Shown here piece after piece: positions 16,004-27,200 of a stretch of 44,847 nt of DNA (position 1 is the first letter of the stretch; every line of letters starts with the position of its first letter). The notes below the pieces were generated by a model that saw only the letters and a program-made list of their open reading frames with translations, made no database searches and was not told the origin of the DNA. Source of the stretch: an uncultured Treponema sp. (GTDB lineage: Bacteria > Spirochaetota > Spirochaetia > Treponematales > Treponemataceae); NCBI GenBank assembly GCA_934667505.1, contig CAKULY010000017.1, forward strand, positions 1 through 44,847. The letters are read 5' to 3'. A program made the translations under genes and the position numbers.

Positions 16004-18430
16004 TTTTTGATTTATGTGCGGAACTTGCAAAAACTGCGTATAAACATATTCCGAATTCGGAAGACATGATTTTTTATCGCTTTCGTTTTCATCATTCTTT
16101 GTCATTTTAAAAAACCTTGAAAAAAACGAACTTTTTTCTTCAACAGGTTCTAAGATTTCTGCTATTTCAGGCTTTTTATTAGTTCCTACAGCGGGTTTTC
16201 TAAATTCTAAAGACGCCTCAGGTGCAGTTCCTGTAAACGGAGCATTATCTTCTATATCTGGCTGAATGGTTGTATAGTTTCCAGAATTATTCCAATACAT
16301 ATAACCATGGTTTGCGGCATCTCTACAGCCAAAAATTTCTTTTTGAACATAACTTTCATTATAGAACTGTCTGTCATAGGCAACATTCAAATAAAAAGCC
16401 TGTACCCAAGGACGAACAATTATTCTGTTGCGTCCCATAATTGTATTTCTATATGTTCCATAAAAATAAATTCTGTATGGCCGGTCCTCTATCGGAGCAT
16501 AATTTAAAAAAGAATTTTCAAAATGGCTTGGATAAAACATTGGCGCAATTACATCAACGTAGGGCTCCATCATTTCTACGTCTTGACCCGTGCGAGTTCC
16601 ACTTCTATACCAGCCGTTTGCCCCGTATATATCAATTCCGATTGGGGCTTTTATGTTTTCGCGCGCATAACGCAAAAAAGAAACAAGCGCGCTTTCTTTG
16701 TCCATTCCTTCGTCTTTCCAGCGGTAAGATGCCTGGCGCAAATTTGTTCCGTCTGTAGGAAACCTTATATAATCAAACTGAATTTCGTCAAATCCGCGGG
16801 CAACAAGTTCTTTTGCAATTGCAACATTGTATTCCCAAACTTCGTGACAGTAGGGGTCTACCCAGGCTTCATCGTAATAAATGGCATTTCTGCCTGTAAC
16901 TTCTCCAGTTTCCGGATCTAAAACATCTTCATATTCTCTTATGCCGAGCCAAGGCGAATTTATATTCTTATTCCAAACTGCATATTTATTTCCGCCGTAA
17001 TTTACAAGATTTTTGTCTTTAAATGTTACAATCCTTGCAATTAGATAGACATCTTCTTTTTTGAACTCTTCTACCAGCAAATCCAAGTCTACATGATACT
17101 GCGTGATTTTCGCTTTTGATTTTACAAGCGGATCATTTGTTTCATAGCGCAAAAGTCCATAATCATCTTTCATGTCGATTACAATGCTGTTAAGCTTGTT
17201 TTCTTTTACTATGTTCTTAAATTTATCAATTCCACTTTGAAGACGACACTGATATGCCGAAACATAAAGACTCTTTCTGCCGTCAGCTTTTTCTGCATAT
17301 TCAGAATTAATAGTACCCGGATATAAAAGCCACAATTCATTCAGAGCCAGCCCCTTGTCAAAACCGCTTCTTTCTTTAGGAACCCAGGCACAAGAAACAA
17401 TTCCTGGCACTGCGGCAAAATTTTTCTTCCATTCATCGAATTTTTCTGGAACTCCAGGGCTTTCAAATGTGTCCATGCTAATTGCGCCAATTCCTTCATT
17501 TTTGGAAAAAATTAAATTCTCATTTAGAACTGTAAGACCGTCATACGTTTCGCAAGGCTCTGTTCCCTTGTAAAGACATTCACCGCTTCTTGTGCTCCAA
17601 TTAAGCCTGTATAAGCGAGGAATGTATGTCTGCGTAAGATATACTTCTGTAAATGCAGAGCCATCATCTGCAAATTTTCTTACAGGCAAAATATCAGCAA
17701 TTTCATCGGGAGATGTCATCGTCGGCATCATTTCAAATCCCTTTGTTATGTCATACCAAGCAGGCTTATTAGCATTTGGTTTTATATAGGAAAGTCCAAA
17801 AATCGGATGGCTCATAAAAATTACAAGTTCTGAAGACTTTGTTCCATCTTCAAGAGCTATATCCATATTAGCAATTGCGACCGCTTTTATACCGCTTGTA
17901 AGGCGGCTCATTGAACCCATGTTTTTCCAAGACAGGCCGCCGTCGCGGCTAAAAAACACGTTATCTTTAGTTGCCGTCACCATTTCCTTTGGATTAGAAG
18001 GATTTACACCTAAATCTTTTAAAGTGTGAACCTGTTTTTCAAAGGCAACATTTTGCCCGTCGTAATCTTTTAGGGTAAGAAAAGGTAGCCCTTCGTTCCG
18101 CAGTTCAAAAATTTGCAGGTCCGAACTAAAAAGAATTCCTTTATTTGTGCGAAAATACCAATTCTCAATGGTTTTTCCTTCTTCACTAGGAATCTCTATT
18201 CGCAAAATTTGTTCAACTGAACCGCCAGCCCAGATAGGAACTACATTATTAGGCGAAAGAACCCTAAAAAGACCTTTGTCGGTGCCTATGATATAGCTTT
18301 TTGACAGAGAATTTGCTTGTACAGTTTCTGACTTTTTATCTGAAAGTTTGTATAAAGGTTTTACACTTTTTGCAAAAACCAAATCCGATGACAAAAGAAC
18401 TAGTAATAAAGAAAAAACCAACTTAATCAT
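16001..18430 (-). CDS. Secreted DUF4015 putative glycoside hydrolase
   Basis: An 809-residue exported protein. The N-terminal IKLVFSLLLVLLSSDLVFA is a signal peptide. Residues about 25-390 look like a beta-propeller/photosystem-repeat-type region (for example NVFFSRDGGLSWKNMG, an Asp-box-like motif). Residues about 400-760 match the DUF4015 putative glycosyl hydrolase family (PF13200): IVIDMKDDYGLLRYET, the diagnostic EIQFDYIRFPTDG, IGIDIYGANGWY and DVIAPMFYPSHF, a TIM-barrel pattern. It probably acts on envelope or external polysaccharide; the substrate is unknown. ATG 18430 is chosen for AAGGA just upstream and the signal peptide; a longer frame upstream lacks support. Expressed toward mnmE. 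Confidence 0.82.
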   Translation of the reverse strand: MIKLVFSLLLVLLSSDLVFAKSVKPLYKLSDKKSETVQANSLSKSYIIGTDKGLFRVLSPNNVVPIWAGGSVEQILRIEIPSEEGKTIENWYFRTNKGILFSSDLQIFELRNEGLPFLTLKDYDGQNVAFEKQVHTLKDLGVNPSNPKEMVTATKDNVFFSRDGGLSWKNMGSMSRLTSGIKAVAIANMDIALEDGTKSSELVIFMSHPIFGLSYIKPNANKPAWYDITKGFEMMPTMTSPDEIADILPVRKFADDGSAFTEVYLTQTYIPRLYRLNWSTRSGECLYKGTEPCETYDGLTVLNENLIFSKNEGIGAISMDTFESPGVPEKFDEWKKNFAAVPGIVSCAWVPKERSGFDKGLALNELWLLYPGTINSEYAEKADGRKSLYVSAYQCRLQSGIDKFKNIVKENKLNSIVIDMKDDYGLLRYETNDPLVKSKAKITQYHVDLDLLVEEFKKEDVYLIARIVTFKDKNLVNYGGNKYAVWNKNINSPWLGIREYEDVLDPETGEVTGRNAIYYDEAWVDPYCHEVWEYNVAIAKELVARGFDEIQFDYIRFPTDGTNLRQASYRWKDEGMDKESALVSFLRYARENIKAPIGIDIYGANGWYRSGTRTGQDVEMMEPYVDVIAPMFYPSHFENSFLNYAPIEDRPYRIYFYGTYRNTIMGRNRIIVRPWVQAFYLNVAYDRQFYNESYVQKEIFGCRDAANHGYMYWNNSGNYTTIQPDIEDNAPFTGTAPEASLEFRKPAVGTNKKPEIAEILEPVEEKSSFFSRFFKMTKNDENESDKKSCLPNSEYVYTQFLQVPHINQK

Positions 18431-18520
18431 AGTTCCTTTATCGGCAAGTTCTTGCAAAAAGTTTAAATTGTTGATTGTTTGACCTATATAACCCAATCTT
18501 CAAGTTTTTTATAACAGTTA

Positions 18521-18677
18521 GAAAAAAACTTTCAGCGAGTTTACAATTTGTTCAGACGGTTGTGTTCGCACTTCGTTTGAATGAAATTGAGTTGCTACGC
18601 AACTTTAATTGTTCTAATCGCACAAAGTCTTCACAAATTGTAACTTCGCTTACGCTTCTGTTTATTTTTCTGAAAAC
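18521..18677 (-). repeat. Dispersed intergenic repeat, copy C
   Basis: Reverse-oriented copy. The segment 18521-18580 matches copies A and B over about 60 nt, including GCACAACCGTCTG-like flank and core (one change, AACTCG for AATTCG). The rest of the gap carries an AGTTGC-TAC-GCAACT hairpin at 18591-18605 and a second GAAGCGTAAGCGAAG stretch like copy A. It fills most of the 259-base gap between the HD gene and the DUF4015 gene, and the DUF4015 promoter must lie within or beside it. Confidence 0.65.
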
Positions 18678-18689
18678 TCGACATTCGAC

Positions 18690-20087
18690 CTATATGATGT
18701 CCTTCAATGCTTCTATAACCTCAGAATCATAGATATTTGACATTTCCATCATTTTTTCAACAGCGGTGTCCTTGTCTGTTCCCCCGCGGTAAGAGCGTTT
18801 GCTAGAAAGCGCAACAAAACTGTCCGCTACTCTAATAATTCTTGCGATTGCAGGAATTTTGTCGCCCTTTAATCCGTTTGGCAAACCAGAACCGTCCATA
18901 TTCTCATGGTGGAAACGAGCCGCATTGTCAAAGATTTCCCAATATCTTTTTGGAACAAATTGCAAGTGCGATTCCGCAAGAGAAACGTGATTGTTTATTT
19001 GCGCCCGCTGTTCATCTGTAAGCGATTCTGAGCTTAAGATTTCAGGATCTATTCCAAGAAAGCCTGCGTCATAAACCATTGCCGCGCAAAAATAAATCAT
19101 TGCATCCCGCTGATTCATTCCAAGCTTTAGAGCAAGTTTATAGACCAGTTCGCTTACGTTTTTGGAATTGTTTTTACGCTTTGTAATTTGGTCAATCTTT
19201 GCCCCAAGGTCTTCACATTTTACGGCAAGTTCCTTTATTTCCGCCTTTTCTTCTTCGGTTTCTTCTGGTTCTGGCAAAGCGTCCATTCCCCAGCGAGAAC
19301 TTCCAGCAGATTTCAAGGCTTTTAGTCCGCCATTGCCATAAATATCCGTTATGCCGCCAATCATAAGCTGATTGGTCTGGCTTTGGTTTGCAGCAAGAAG
19401 TCTAAAAGCCTCTACGTACTGCGCCTGCTGAATTCTACTTTGCTTTGCAGCCGCACGTACAACTATTACAATAAGGAACACAACAAGCAAAATGATTGCT
19501 ACAATAACAACGACCAAAATTAAAATCTGATTAAACTTTTTATTAGTGTTTTCACTTTGCTCGTGCAAAAGCGTACCAAGTTTTTCAGTCTGCTGAATTT
19601 GCTGTTCTCCCTGTTTTATAATGCTGTCTTTTAATTCTTCCTGAGAATTTTTTATGGTATCAACAAATTCTCTTGTCTGCCTTTGAGTTTCTGCTTTGTC
19701 TTTTGCAACGACATCAGCTTCAATTTGGCGTTGCAGTTTGGTTATTTCTGAATTAACCACCGGCTGAAATTTTTCAAGATTTGTTTTTACTTCAATATAC
19801 GTTTTTTCATCAAACGCTTTTTGCAACCGTAAAAGTTTTTGCTTGTACACTTGTCTTGCCGTAATAATAATATTCGGAGGAATGACACCATCCCCCGCAA
19901 TGCAAAGCGTCATGCTCTGATTAACCCTTTTGTACGCAGTTTCAATATCGCCATTTTCAAAAGCGTCACTAGCTTGAAGTAAAAATTTTTCAGCAAGCTC
20001 TGCATTAGCCGAACTCTGCGAAACTCCTAATGAAACGAACAATAATCCTGCAAGAAAAGTTGTTATAATTTTTTTAATTCGCAACAT
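18690..20087 (-). CDS. Inner-membrane protein with coiled coil and degenerate HD-GYP domain
   Basis: 465 residues. A signal/anchor helix (about 7-27) precedes a periplasmic helical and coiled-coil region rich in Gln, Glu and Lys (about 28-185), a strong membrane helix (about 188-212), and a cytoplasmic region ending in an HD-GYP-type domain (about 310-465). The domain keeps HHENMDGSGLP, ARIIRVADSFVAL and RSYRGG. The usual HD of LHDIGK is replaced by YD (VYDAGFLGI), and GYP reads GLP. HD-GYP proteins hydrolyse cyclic di-GMP; loss of a metal-ligand His makes catalysis doubtful, so it may instead sense the nucleotide. It overlaps the upstream gene by 14 bases and has its own GGAG site, so it is translationally linked to the envelope operon. 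Confidence 0.78.
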   Translation of the reverse strand: MLRIKKIITTFLAGLLFVSLGVSQSSANAELAEKFLLQASDAFENGDIETAYKRVNQSMTLCIAGDGVIPPNIIITARQVYKQKLLRLQKAFDEKTYIEVKTNLEKFQPVVNSEITKLQRQIEADVVAKDKAETQRQTREFVDTIKNSQEELKDSIIKQGEQQIQQTEKLGTLLHEQSENTNKKFNQILILVVVIVAIILLVVFLIVIVVRAAAKQSRIQQAQYVEAFRLLAANQSQTNQLMIGGITDIYGNGGLKALKSAGSSRWGMDALPEPEETEEEKAEIKELAVKCEDLGAKIDQITKRKNNSKNVSELVYKLALKLGMNQRDAMIYFCAAMVYDAGFLGIDPEILSSESLTDEQRAQINNHVSLAESHLQFVPKRYWEIFDNAARFHHENMDGSGLPNGLKGDKIPAIARIIRVADSFVALSSKRSYRGGTDKDTAVEKMMEMSNIYDSEVIEALKDII

Positions 20088-21183
20088 TCTGAACTCCTAT
20101 AGCAAGAACAACACCAAGTTTATTTTCAATACTTTCCGATTTTACAAATATAGTATCTTTAAGTCCGATATTGAAATTTAACTGCACTTTTTCCATTACT
20201 GCAACAGGAATAGTAAATCCTGCCTTCATTCCTGCGGCGAAAAGCATATCTTTAACAGCTAAACTTCCAAGATAGTAATCTGCGCTAGCGCTAAAAGTAG
20301 ACGCTCCCAAACTTAAGTGATTAACTCCAACTCCAAAAACTGGAGTATAAAAAGAATCGCTTAAAGATGACTGGCTTTCATTATCTTTTATATCAAGAAT
20401 AGCGCTAAAACCTGCCCTGAAAGTTAAATATCGGCCTAATTTACCAAAGCCAATTTTTGGAACTAAATCTATATTAGAAAGGATTGTTCCGTCGTTATTA
20501 GTAAACGGAAGCATATACATGCTTGCGTCAACTTCTCCACCAATTAAAAGATTATCAAATGTGTACTCGTAATTAAAGTCTCCGCTAATGCCGTATCTAA
20601 TTGAACTGTAGCCAGCGGCGGTTTCGTTTACGAATCCTACGTTAGCAAATCCAAAGTAAAAATCCCAGAAAGTTGCCGTATATTTTTCGACCTTGTCTTT
20701 TAGGAAAACGTCTTCTCCAGAAGTTGTTTTTACAATATTAAAGTCTTTTTCCGCAATGGCTTTTTGCTTCTGTTTTTCTGCCTCATATTTTGCAAGGATA
20801 GCGGCATCCTTTTCCTTTTGAATTCGCTCTTGTTCTTTCTGTTGTTCCAAGGCATTTGCTATTGTCGCATAAAGTTCAACCGCTTCTTCGTTGTCAAGAT
20901 TGTTATCTATTACGATAAGATTTGCCTTCATAGCGAAATTGTAATCTTTTTCAACAACTAAGCGCCGAATTTTCTTCATCGTATAATTTTCAATCAGATA
21001 GTAATTATTATCTTCATGATTTTCGCCAAGAACTTCGTTCAACTCTGCTTCAGATTTATTAATAAAAGCGACATCCACCTGTTTATAAACTAACATGACA
21101 TAAGTATCAACTGAATACAGAGGAATTGCCGTCAGCAAAAATAACGAAAACAAAATTGATATAAAGAAAGACTTTCTAATCAT
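20074..21183 (-). CDS. Secreted protein with coiled-coil and C-terminal beta-barrel-like region
   Basis: 369 residues. A signal peptide (about 1-24) is followed by a mixed region to about 105, a charged Lys/Glu/Gln coiled coil (about 110-150) and a C-terminal part (about 165-369) of alternating hydrophobic strands with aromatic ends (FYFGFANVGFV, RYGISGDFNYEY, LTFRAGFSAIL), as in small outer-membrane barrels. I therefore infer an outer-membrane or periplasm-spanning protein. No named family is recognised. ATG 21183 was chosen for its AGAGGTG site and signal peptide. It starts 24 bases after the end of the giant gene and overlaps the HD gene, so the three form one operon. Confidence 0.65.
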   Translation of the reverse strand: MIRKSFFISILFSLFLLTAIPLYSVDTYVMLVYKQVDVAFINKSEAELNEVLGENHEDNNYYLIENYTMKKIRRLVVEKDYNFAMKANLIVIDNNLDNEEAVELYATIANALEQQKEQERIQKEKDAAILAKYEAEKQKQKAIAEKDFNIVKTTSGEDVFLKDKVEKYTATFWDFYFGFANVGFVNETAAGYSSIRYGISGDFNYEYTFDNLLIGGEVDASMYMLPFTNNDGTILSNIDLVPKIGFGKLGRYLTFRAGFSAILDIKDNESQSSLSDSFYTPVFGVGVNHLSLGASTFSASADYYLGSLAVKDMLFAAGMKAGFTIPVAVMEKVQLNFNIGLKDTIFVKSESIENKLGVVLAIGVQNVAN

Positions 21184-21207
21184 CCAACACCTCTTAAACA
21201 CCTTTTA

Positions 21208-24200
21208 TTAGAACACATTCATTCGAATTCCAATAGAATTTTGGAATACCATATTCTTTATGTCAACGTTTTCGTTTCCAGCAACGTCTGTAGGGATGAA
21301 CCACAAAGAAGCTTCGTAATACAATGAGAATGTACTGAACATCTTCATGTTTGCAAAGTGAACTCTAGGGAATTCTACTTGTCCAATAAGCGCCGAAAGA
21401 ATCTGAGGCTTTCCACTGTTTGTCTGATTAAACAGAGAGAAGTTAGCGCCTACTGCAAAAGCTGCGCTTAACCATTCTAAGTCATGACCAAAGAAATAAC
21501 TGAATGGAACTTGTCCAACATTTGCAAGAATTTTTATACCAAGTATATTGTCTCCGCCGTAGCGCATAGGCGAAATTTCTTTTCCTAAGAAAGAATTTAC
21601 CGCATCGCGCTGCGCATCTGTGAATTGACCCCATTGAACTTGAAGCTTTACAGCATCGTCAAAGAACGTAAGCCCCGCACCGATGTCAAATAAAGATGCT
21701 CCCCAGAAATGCCAGTCCAAATAAAGACCTTGTATGAACGAAGGAACTTCGTAACTTGCTTTGTCTCCTTTTCTAAGACCAATTTTTACGCTTTCAAGAC
21801 CAACATCGTCGCTTGAAAGACCGCTAAATGCAAGTTCCTGGTTGTATCTTCCGCCCGCGCCAGGACTTATAAGCCTAATTTCAGGAGCTGTATTGTCGAT
21901 TTGAATAATAACACGTTCTATTGCGGTTTCGCCGTTGCGCATTGTTGCTCTAACTAACATAAAATGATAACCAGGCTCAATATCTTGATTTTCAACGCGG
22001 TACATCCATTTTTCTGCTGCGGAAACCTGAGCAAAAGTCTTGCCGTTATCAAAACTTACTTCAACCTTTTCCACTTTTTTAGCAGCAATAATTGCCTTTT
22101 CTTCTTTTGTCGCCTGCTTCATCTTTGAGCGAAGGAGTTCTTCTTCATCCAAAGAATAACCTGCGTGACCTTGGATATACGGTCTGTTCACAGCAAAATC
22201 ACCGTAAGTAAAGTTTTCTATTGTTACCCAAGGACCTACAGGATTGTATTCAACAGTTTGAACCATTGAACGGACAGCACTGCCACCTTCAACAATGGCA
22301 TCTACCCGATATTCATGTATTCCAGAAGAAATATTTTCAGGTCCAACTTTGAATACAAAATAGCCGCTTGAAGTAAGCTGAGTTTCCGCTGCAAATTTAT
22401 TATCAATATAGAGGGAAAGCTTTTCTATATTCTTTTCAGAAACAGCCTCGCCATAAATATTAAAGATGCCTTGCTTGTGTTCCCCGTTCAGAGGATATAA
22501 AACACTTACATTCGCAACTGGCTTATTCTTATCCAAAGTTATATTGCGGCTAACATTAGTTGCATTTCCTGCTTTGTCCAAAGCTGTAAGCTCAATATTG
22601 TAGGTGCCGTTCGCTAAAGATGAAATATCCAACGTATTAGAAATAATTCTTTCAAGCTTGAATGGTATTTTTTTCATCTTTGCAGGTATTTCTTTTCCTT
22701 CTAAGCTACGAACCTGAACGAACAGCTCTGTTATATCAACATTATCAAATGCATAGCCGCTAAAGAACAAAGAACCTGATGTTGCAGAATCATCAAGCGG
22801 ATAATCAAGAATCATTTCTGGCTTTTGATTGTCAATGTTTATCAAGCTTGAATAAAGACCTTCAATTCCGTATTTGTCAAAAATCCTGATGAAAACAACA
22901 TTTGTTCCGTTTGGAATTGCTCTTGAATCAACCGTATAGCTCCAATCTTCTGTACCTACAGCATTGTTGTAAGAATTTCCGTTATCCAGCGATACCAGAA
23001 CTTTTTCTATGCCGTTTTTGTCAGATGCTACGCCTTTTAAAGTTATTGCGCCTTTTACAGATTTATCAATTGAAGGCGAAGTAACCGCTCCCTTAGGCTC
23101 AGCGGTTGAAACTCTGAATTTTCGTTCACACACTGGACCTTTTACGCCATTAAGGTCAATTGCATAAACCGAAACAACGTGTTCATTATCTGTCATAATA
23201 GAAAATGGAACATCTATTGCAAAACTTGTGCTTTTTTCTGGAAGTTTTGCGTATTCACCTTTGTCTATTTTGTAGTAAATATCGCAAGCCCCGTCATCAT
23301 CGTAAACAACGCCTGAAATTGTAAAGTCTCTTGTAATAACTTCATTATCAGAAGGCAAGTGAATTTCAACGATTGGTAAATCAGACTGAGTATCAATAAA
23401 GAACTTCCAAGATTCAACAACCGTACAGTTACCTGCGTCATCATAGAATTCAAAAGACATTGCCTCATCAATTGGCTGCTCTGCAGTTCCTATATGCGTT
23501 GAAACGTACTTTCCATTCATAAGAATTCCATTAGAATCTTTTAAGTCAATGCGTTTCTTTTCCGATTTGACAGGAGGAGCAACATAACAAGCCCTTTCAA
23601 AACTTCCGTTGTCAGAAACACTAAACGCAATGTAGTTGTCACCATTAACAACGGCTTCTTCAAAAGGAACAATTACGCTAACTTCTGGCGGAGTTACATC
23701 CTTATAGGCTGCACTTCTTGCATACGCTACATTGCCAGCAGCGTCATAAGAACGCAAATCTACACTAATAAGCCCGTCTTCAAAGGCAGAAATATCTTCA
23801 ACCGCGCTAAATGTGACTCCCATTTTAGGTCCGGAAAGCGTCATCGGCTTCCAAGTCGCACCGCCGTCTATGGAATATTCCACAGATTTTATTCCGCTTG
23901 GATCAGCAGCCGTTCCTGAAATTTTTAAAGATTTTTTTACCCAGGCGTGAAGCGCTGGAGTAGAAATATTTAAATCCGGACTTCCTCTGTCTACTAAAAA
24001 GTTTACCGCAGGCGATTTATATGTAATTCCATTAGAATCTGTCGCCCTAACGACAACCCCATTAAAGAAACCGTCCTTTGTAGGAGAAAGCACAATGCAG
24101 TTGCCGACGGTTTCTAAGGCAAGACCATCTCCACCGGAAATGATTTCAGCTTTTTTTAATGCGGCAACATTTGCATACATATAAAATTTTGAAGATGCAT

Positions 24201-27200
24201 TCATTACATAATTTCCAGTAGCGTTGTCAAAGAATGCATCAGAACTTTCCATTGTGTAAATTTTTCTTTCGTCATCAATAATAGAATCTTCAAGAGGACG
24301 AACAATTTCTACAGAACCTTTAAGCTCTTTTGAAACCGAGCCTGCCTTTATAGAAACCTTCACATTGTTTACTCGAACTGGCAAAGATGAAAGAGGTATT
24401 TCTGCAAGCCATCTTGTTTCCGCTCCTTCGACTTTTACAGCCTTTACAGTTCCAGTCTGTTTTTCTACACCGCCAGGCACAGAAGTTCCAGTTACCTCAA
24501 ACAAAACCGAGCCAACAGAAACATCTGTGTCTATGTAAACCTGCATAACAGCAGTTGAACCAGGCGCAACCTGAACAGGCATTCCGCTAACATATTGCTC
24601 GCCATTAACAGAAGCTATATACGCTTCCAGGTCAGGAACTTTTGCAGCATTATACTTTGAAGAAACCGTTTTTCCTTCACCATAAGGGACAGAAATTGAA
24701 AGAGGATTTAATTCAGCCTTCATTTGCGCACGCGGGAACGAGCCAAACGCTGTTTCAAGTTCCCCTTGATAAGCCGCTGCATAGTGAACGTCATCTCCGT
24801 CCGCCCAAACTATGATAGGTGTTTTTGGCGAAACAGGTTTTCCTTTTTCATCGACTTCTGGAAGATTAGGCAGATTCTTTACCATTACGGCAGAACTTGC
24901 TTTTTTGCCGCCGATTGATTCTGCTGTAACCTCAATTATATAAATTCCATAGCCCATCTGCTGAGCATCAAATGGAATACTAAAAGAACGGCTTTTTTCT
25001 AAATCAACTTTTTCTCCTGCAACAACTCCTTCCATTCCAGAAAGCATATTGGAAGCGACAACCGCCTTTGAAGAAAAAATTCTATAATAAAGCGAAGAAA
25101 GCCCTACATCGAATTGAACAGAACCTGAAATATCAACTTTTCCGCTGCCGCCATCAATTACAGAATTTCCATTCATTTTTAGCACAGGAACAGATTCGTC
25201 GTATTTAAAAACAATCTTTTTTGAATCGTAGCTTAATCCCTGGTCTGTAGTAACCCGAACAACAACTGGATCAGAAATTCCTTGAACTTTGCCAGGAACT
25301 AGCGAAATAGAATTGCCCTTAAGAACCGCCTTTGCAAACGGTGTTGCTGGAACTAGCTCAACACTCTTTGCGATGCCTCCAACAAAATATCCGCTGGCAG
25401 GAAATTCCTGATTGTTTATAATTAAACCGTTTTCGCTTACAGTGCTGTCATCAAACAAAACCGCCGGTTCTACCAAAGAAACCTTAGAGACATTTTCAAC
25501 ATCAACCAAAGCCTTATAATAAACAGTTCTTCCTGCAGTATCCGTTGCGGAAACCGAAATTTTTACAATGCCAACAGCAATAGACGTGTTTAAAGGTATA
25601 CTTACTAAAGCTGAAGTTGAACCCTCTTTTATGATTAAATCGTTTTCTATAGAAACATTTTTTCCGCCAGTTACAGCCGTATGAACATTTGAAAGCCCTA
25701 CGCTGCTGTTTACTGTAACTTGAAAAGACGCTCCTTCTTCAGGATGAACTGAAACTCCATTTACAAACGGACCTGCATTCCTTCCACCAGAAATAACTGC
25801 ATTGACGAATTCTGGAACAGCGCCCTTTGCATAAAAATCCCGCACAAATGGATTGCCAACAATGCCGCGTCTATCTGTAGCTACGACAGTTACAGTGTGT
25901 TTTCCTGGCGAAAGCGAAGATTCATCTGCTAGTTTTGCACAAAAAACACCTTTTGTCTGCTCTTCTATCCATTCGCCTTCATCAAGACGGTACTTTACAG
26001 AAGCAATGCCATCAATATCAGTCGCAATTCCGCGGACAAAAACAAAATCGTTCATTTGAATCACAGAATCTGCGACAGGGTCGGCAATTTGTACAATTGG
26101 CTTATCAAGCTCTTGGTCGATTAAAATATTTCTTGAAACATTTACAACGTTGCCTGCAATATCCTTTGCCGTAATCGTGAATTTCTTTGATTTTTCTTTT
26201 GTTCCTGCAAGGTCAAATTCTATTCCCCAGTAAGGATTTCCAGGAACTAATTCAAATTTGCCAGTTTCCGTTCCGAATTGCCACAAAAGTTCAGAAATGC
26301 CCATCGTATCTTTTGCATATCCAGAAATTCCAATCTTTCCAAATTGAGTTTCCTTTTCTTGCGGCTGAATTATTGCCACATCAGGTTTTGTATTGTCTAT
26401 AAAGTAAAGAAATGAATAATAACCAATTGAACCTGCATTGTCTGTCGCCTTGAACCAGATTACAGAAGCGCCATCATTATACTTTTTCGTATCAACAGAA
26501 ATAGAAAAATCTTTTTGGTTTCCTTTTTTTGAAAGTTTCGCATCTAGAAAGGTTTTTCCGTTATCTAAGGAATATGACAAACTTTTTATGCCGTTTCCAT
26601 CTTCAACAGTTCCCTTTAAGTTTACCTTTCCAGAAACAAGAGTTCCCATCGGTGTATTTGTGACATTTGTAACCGGCTGGCGGCGGTCAAGATTCCAAGT
26701 AAGTTCCGTTGAATTTCCCCGCAGCCCATTTATGTCGACACCAGTAACTTTTATTTTATGCGGACCTTCTTCCAAATCCGTTGTAACAAGGTAATGCGAC
26801 CAGAACTCCTTTCCTTCTGCTCTTATTGGATTTTCTTCATCGTCATCGAGAATTAATTCAACATAATCTACAGCATCATCATCTATACACGTTCCAACAA
26901 TGTTAAGATTTCCAACAATTCTCATCCCCTGGTGAGGATTTGTTATTCCACTTACAGGAAGGTCTGAATTTGGATCTACGTAAATATTGTACGGACCAAT
27001 GGTAGTTTTATTTCCTCCAAGATCCGAAGCGGTTACATAAATGTTATATTTTCCCTTCTTTTTTCCTGCAATATCAAAAGATTCTTGCCAACTCTGCAAA
27101 TTGGAAACATCTTTTTCATCCACATCCTTTTTTCCGTGCGCTGGTAATGCAGTTGTTACAAAAAGAAAAAGACCTAAAGCCAGCAAAAATTTTGATTTTT

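Noticed and set aside
15921..16067. Longer N-terminus for mnmE
   Set aside because: The extension runs through a dispersed palindromic repeat, and a strong ribosome site precedes the internal ATG at 15920.
18431..18496. Longer N-terminus for the DUF4015 protein
   Set aside because: A signal peptide and ribosome site support the start at 18430; the extension is repeat/promoter DNA.
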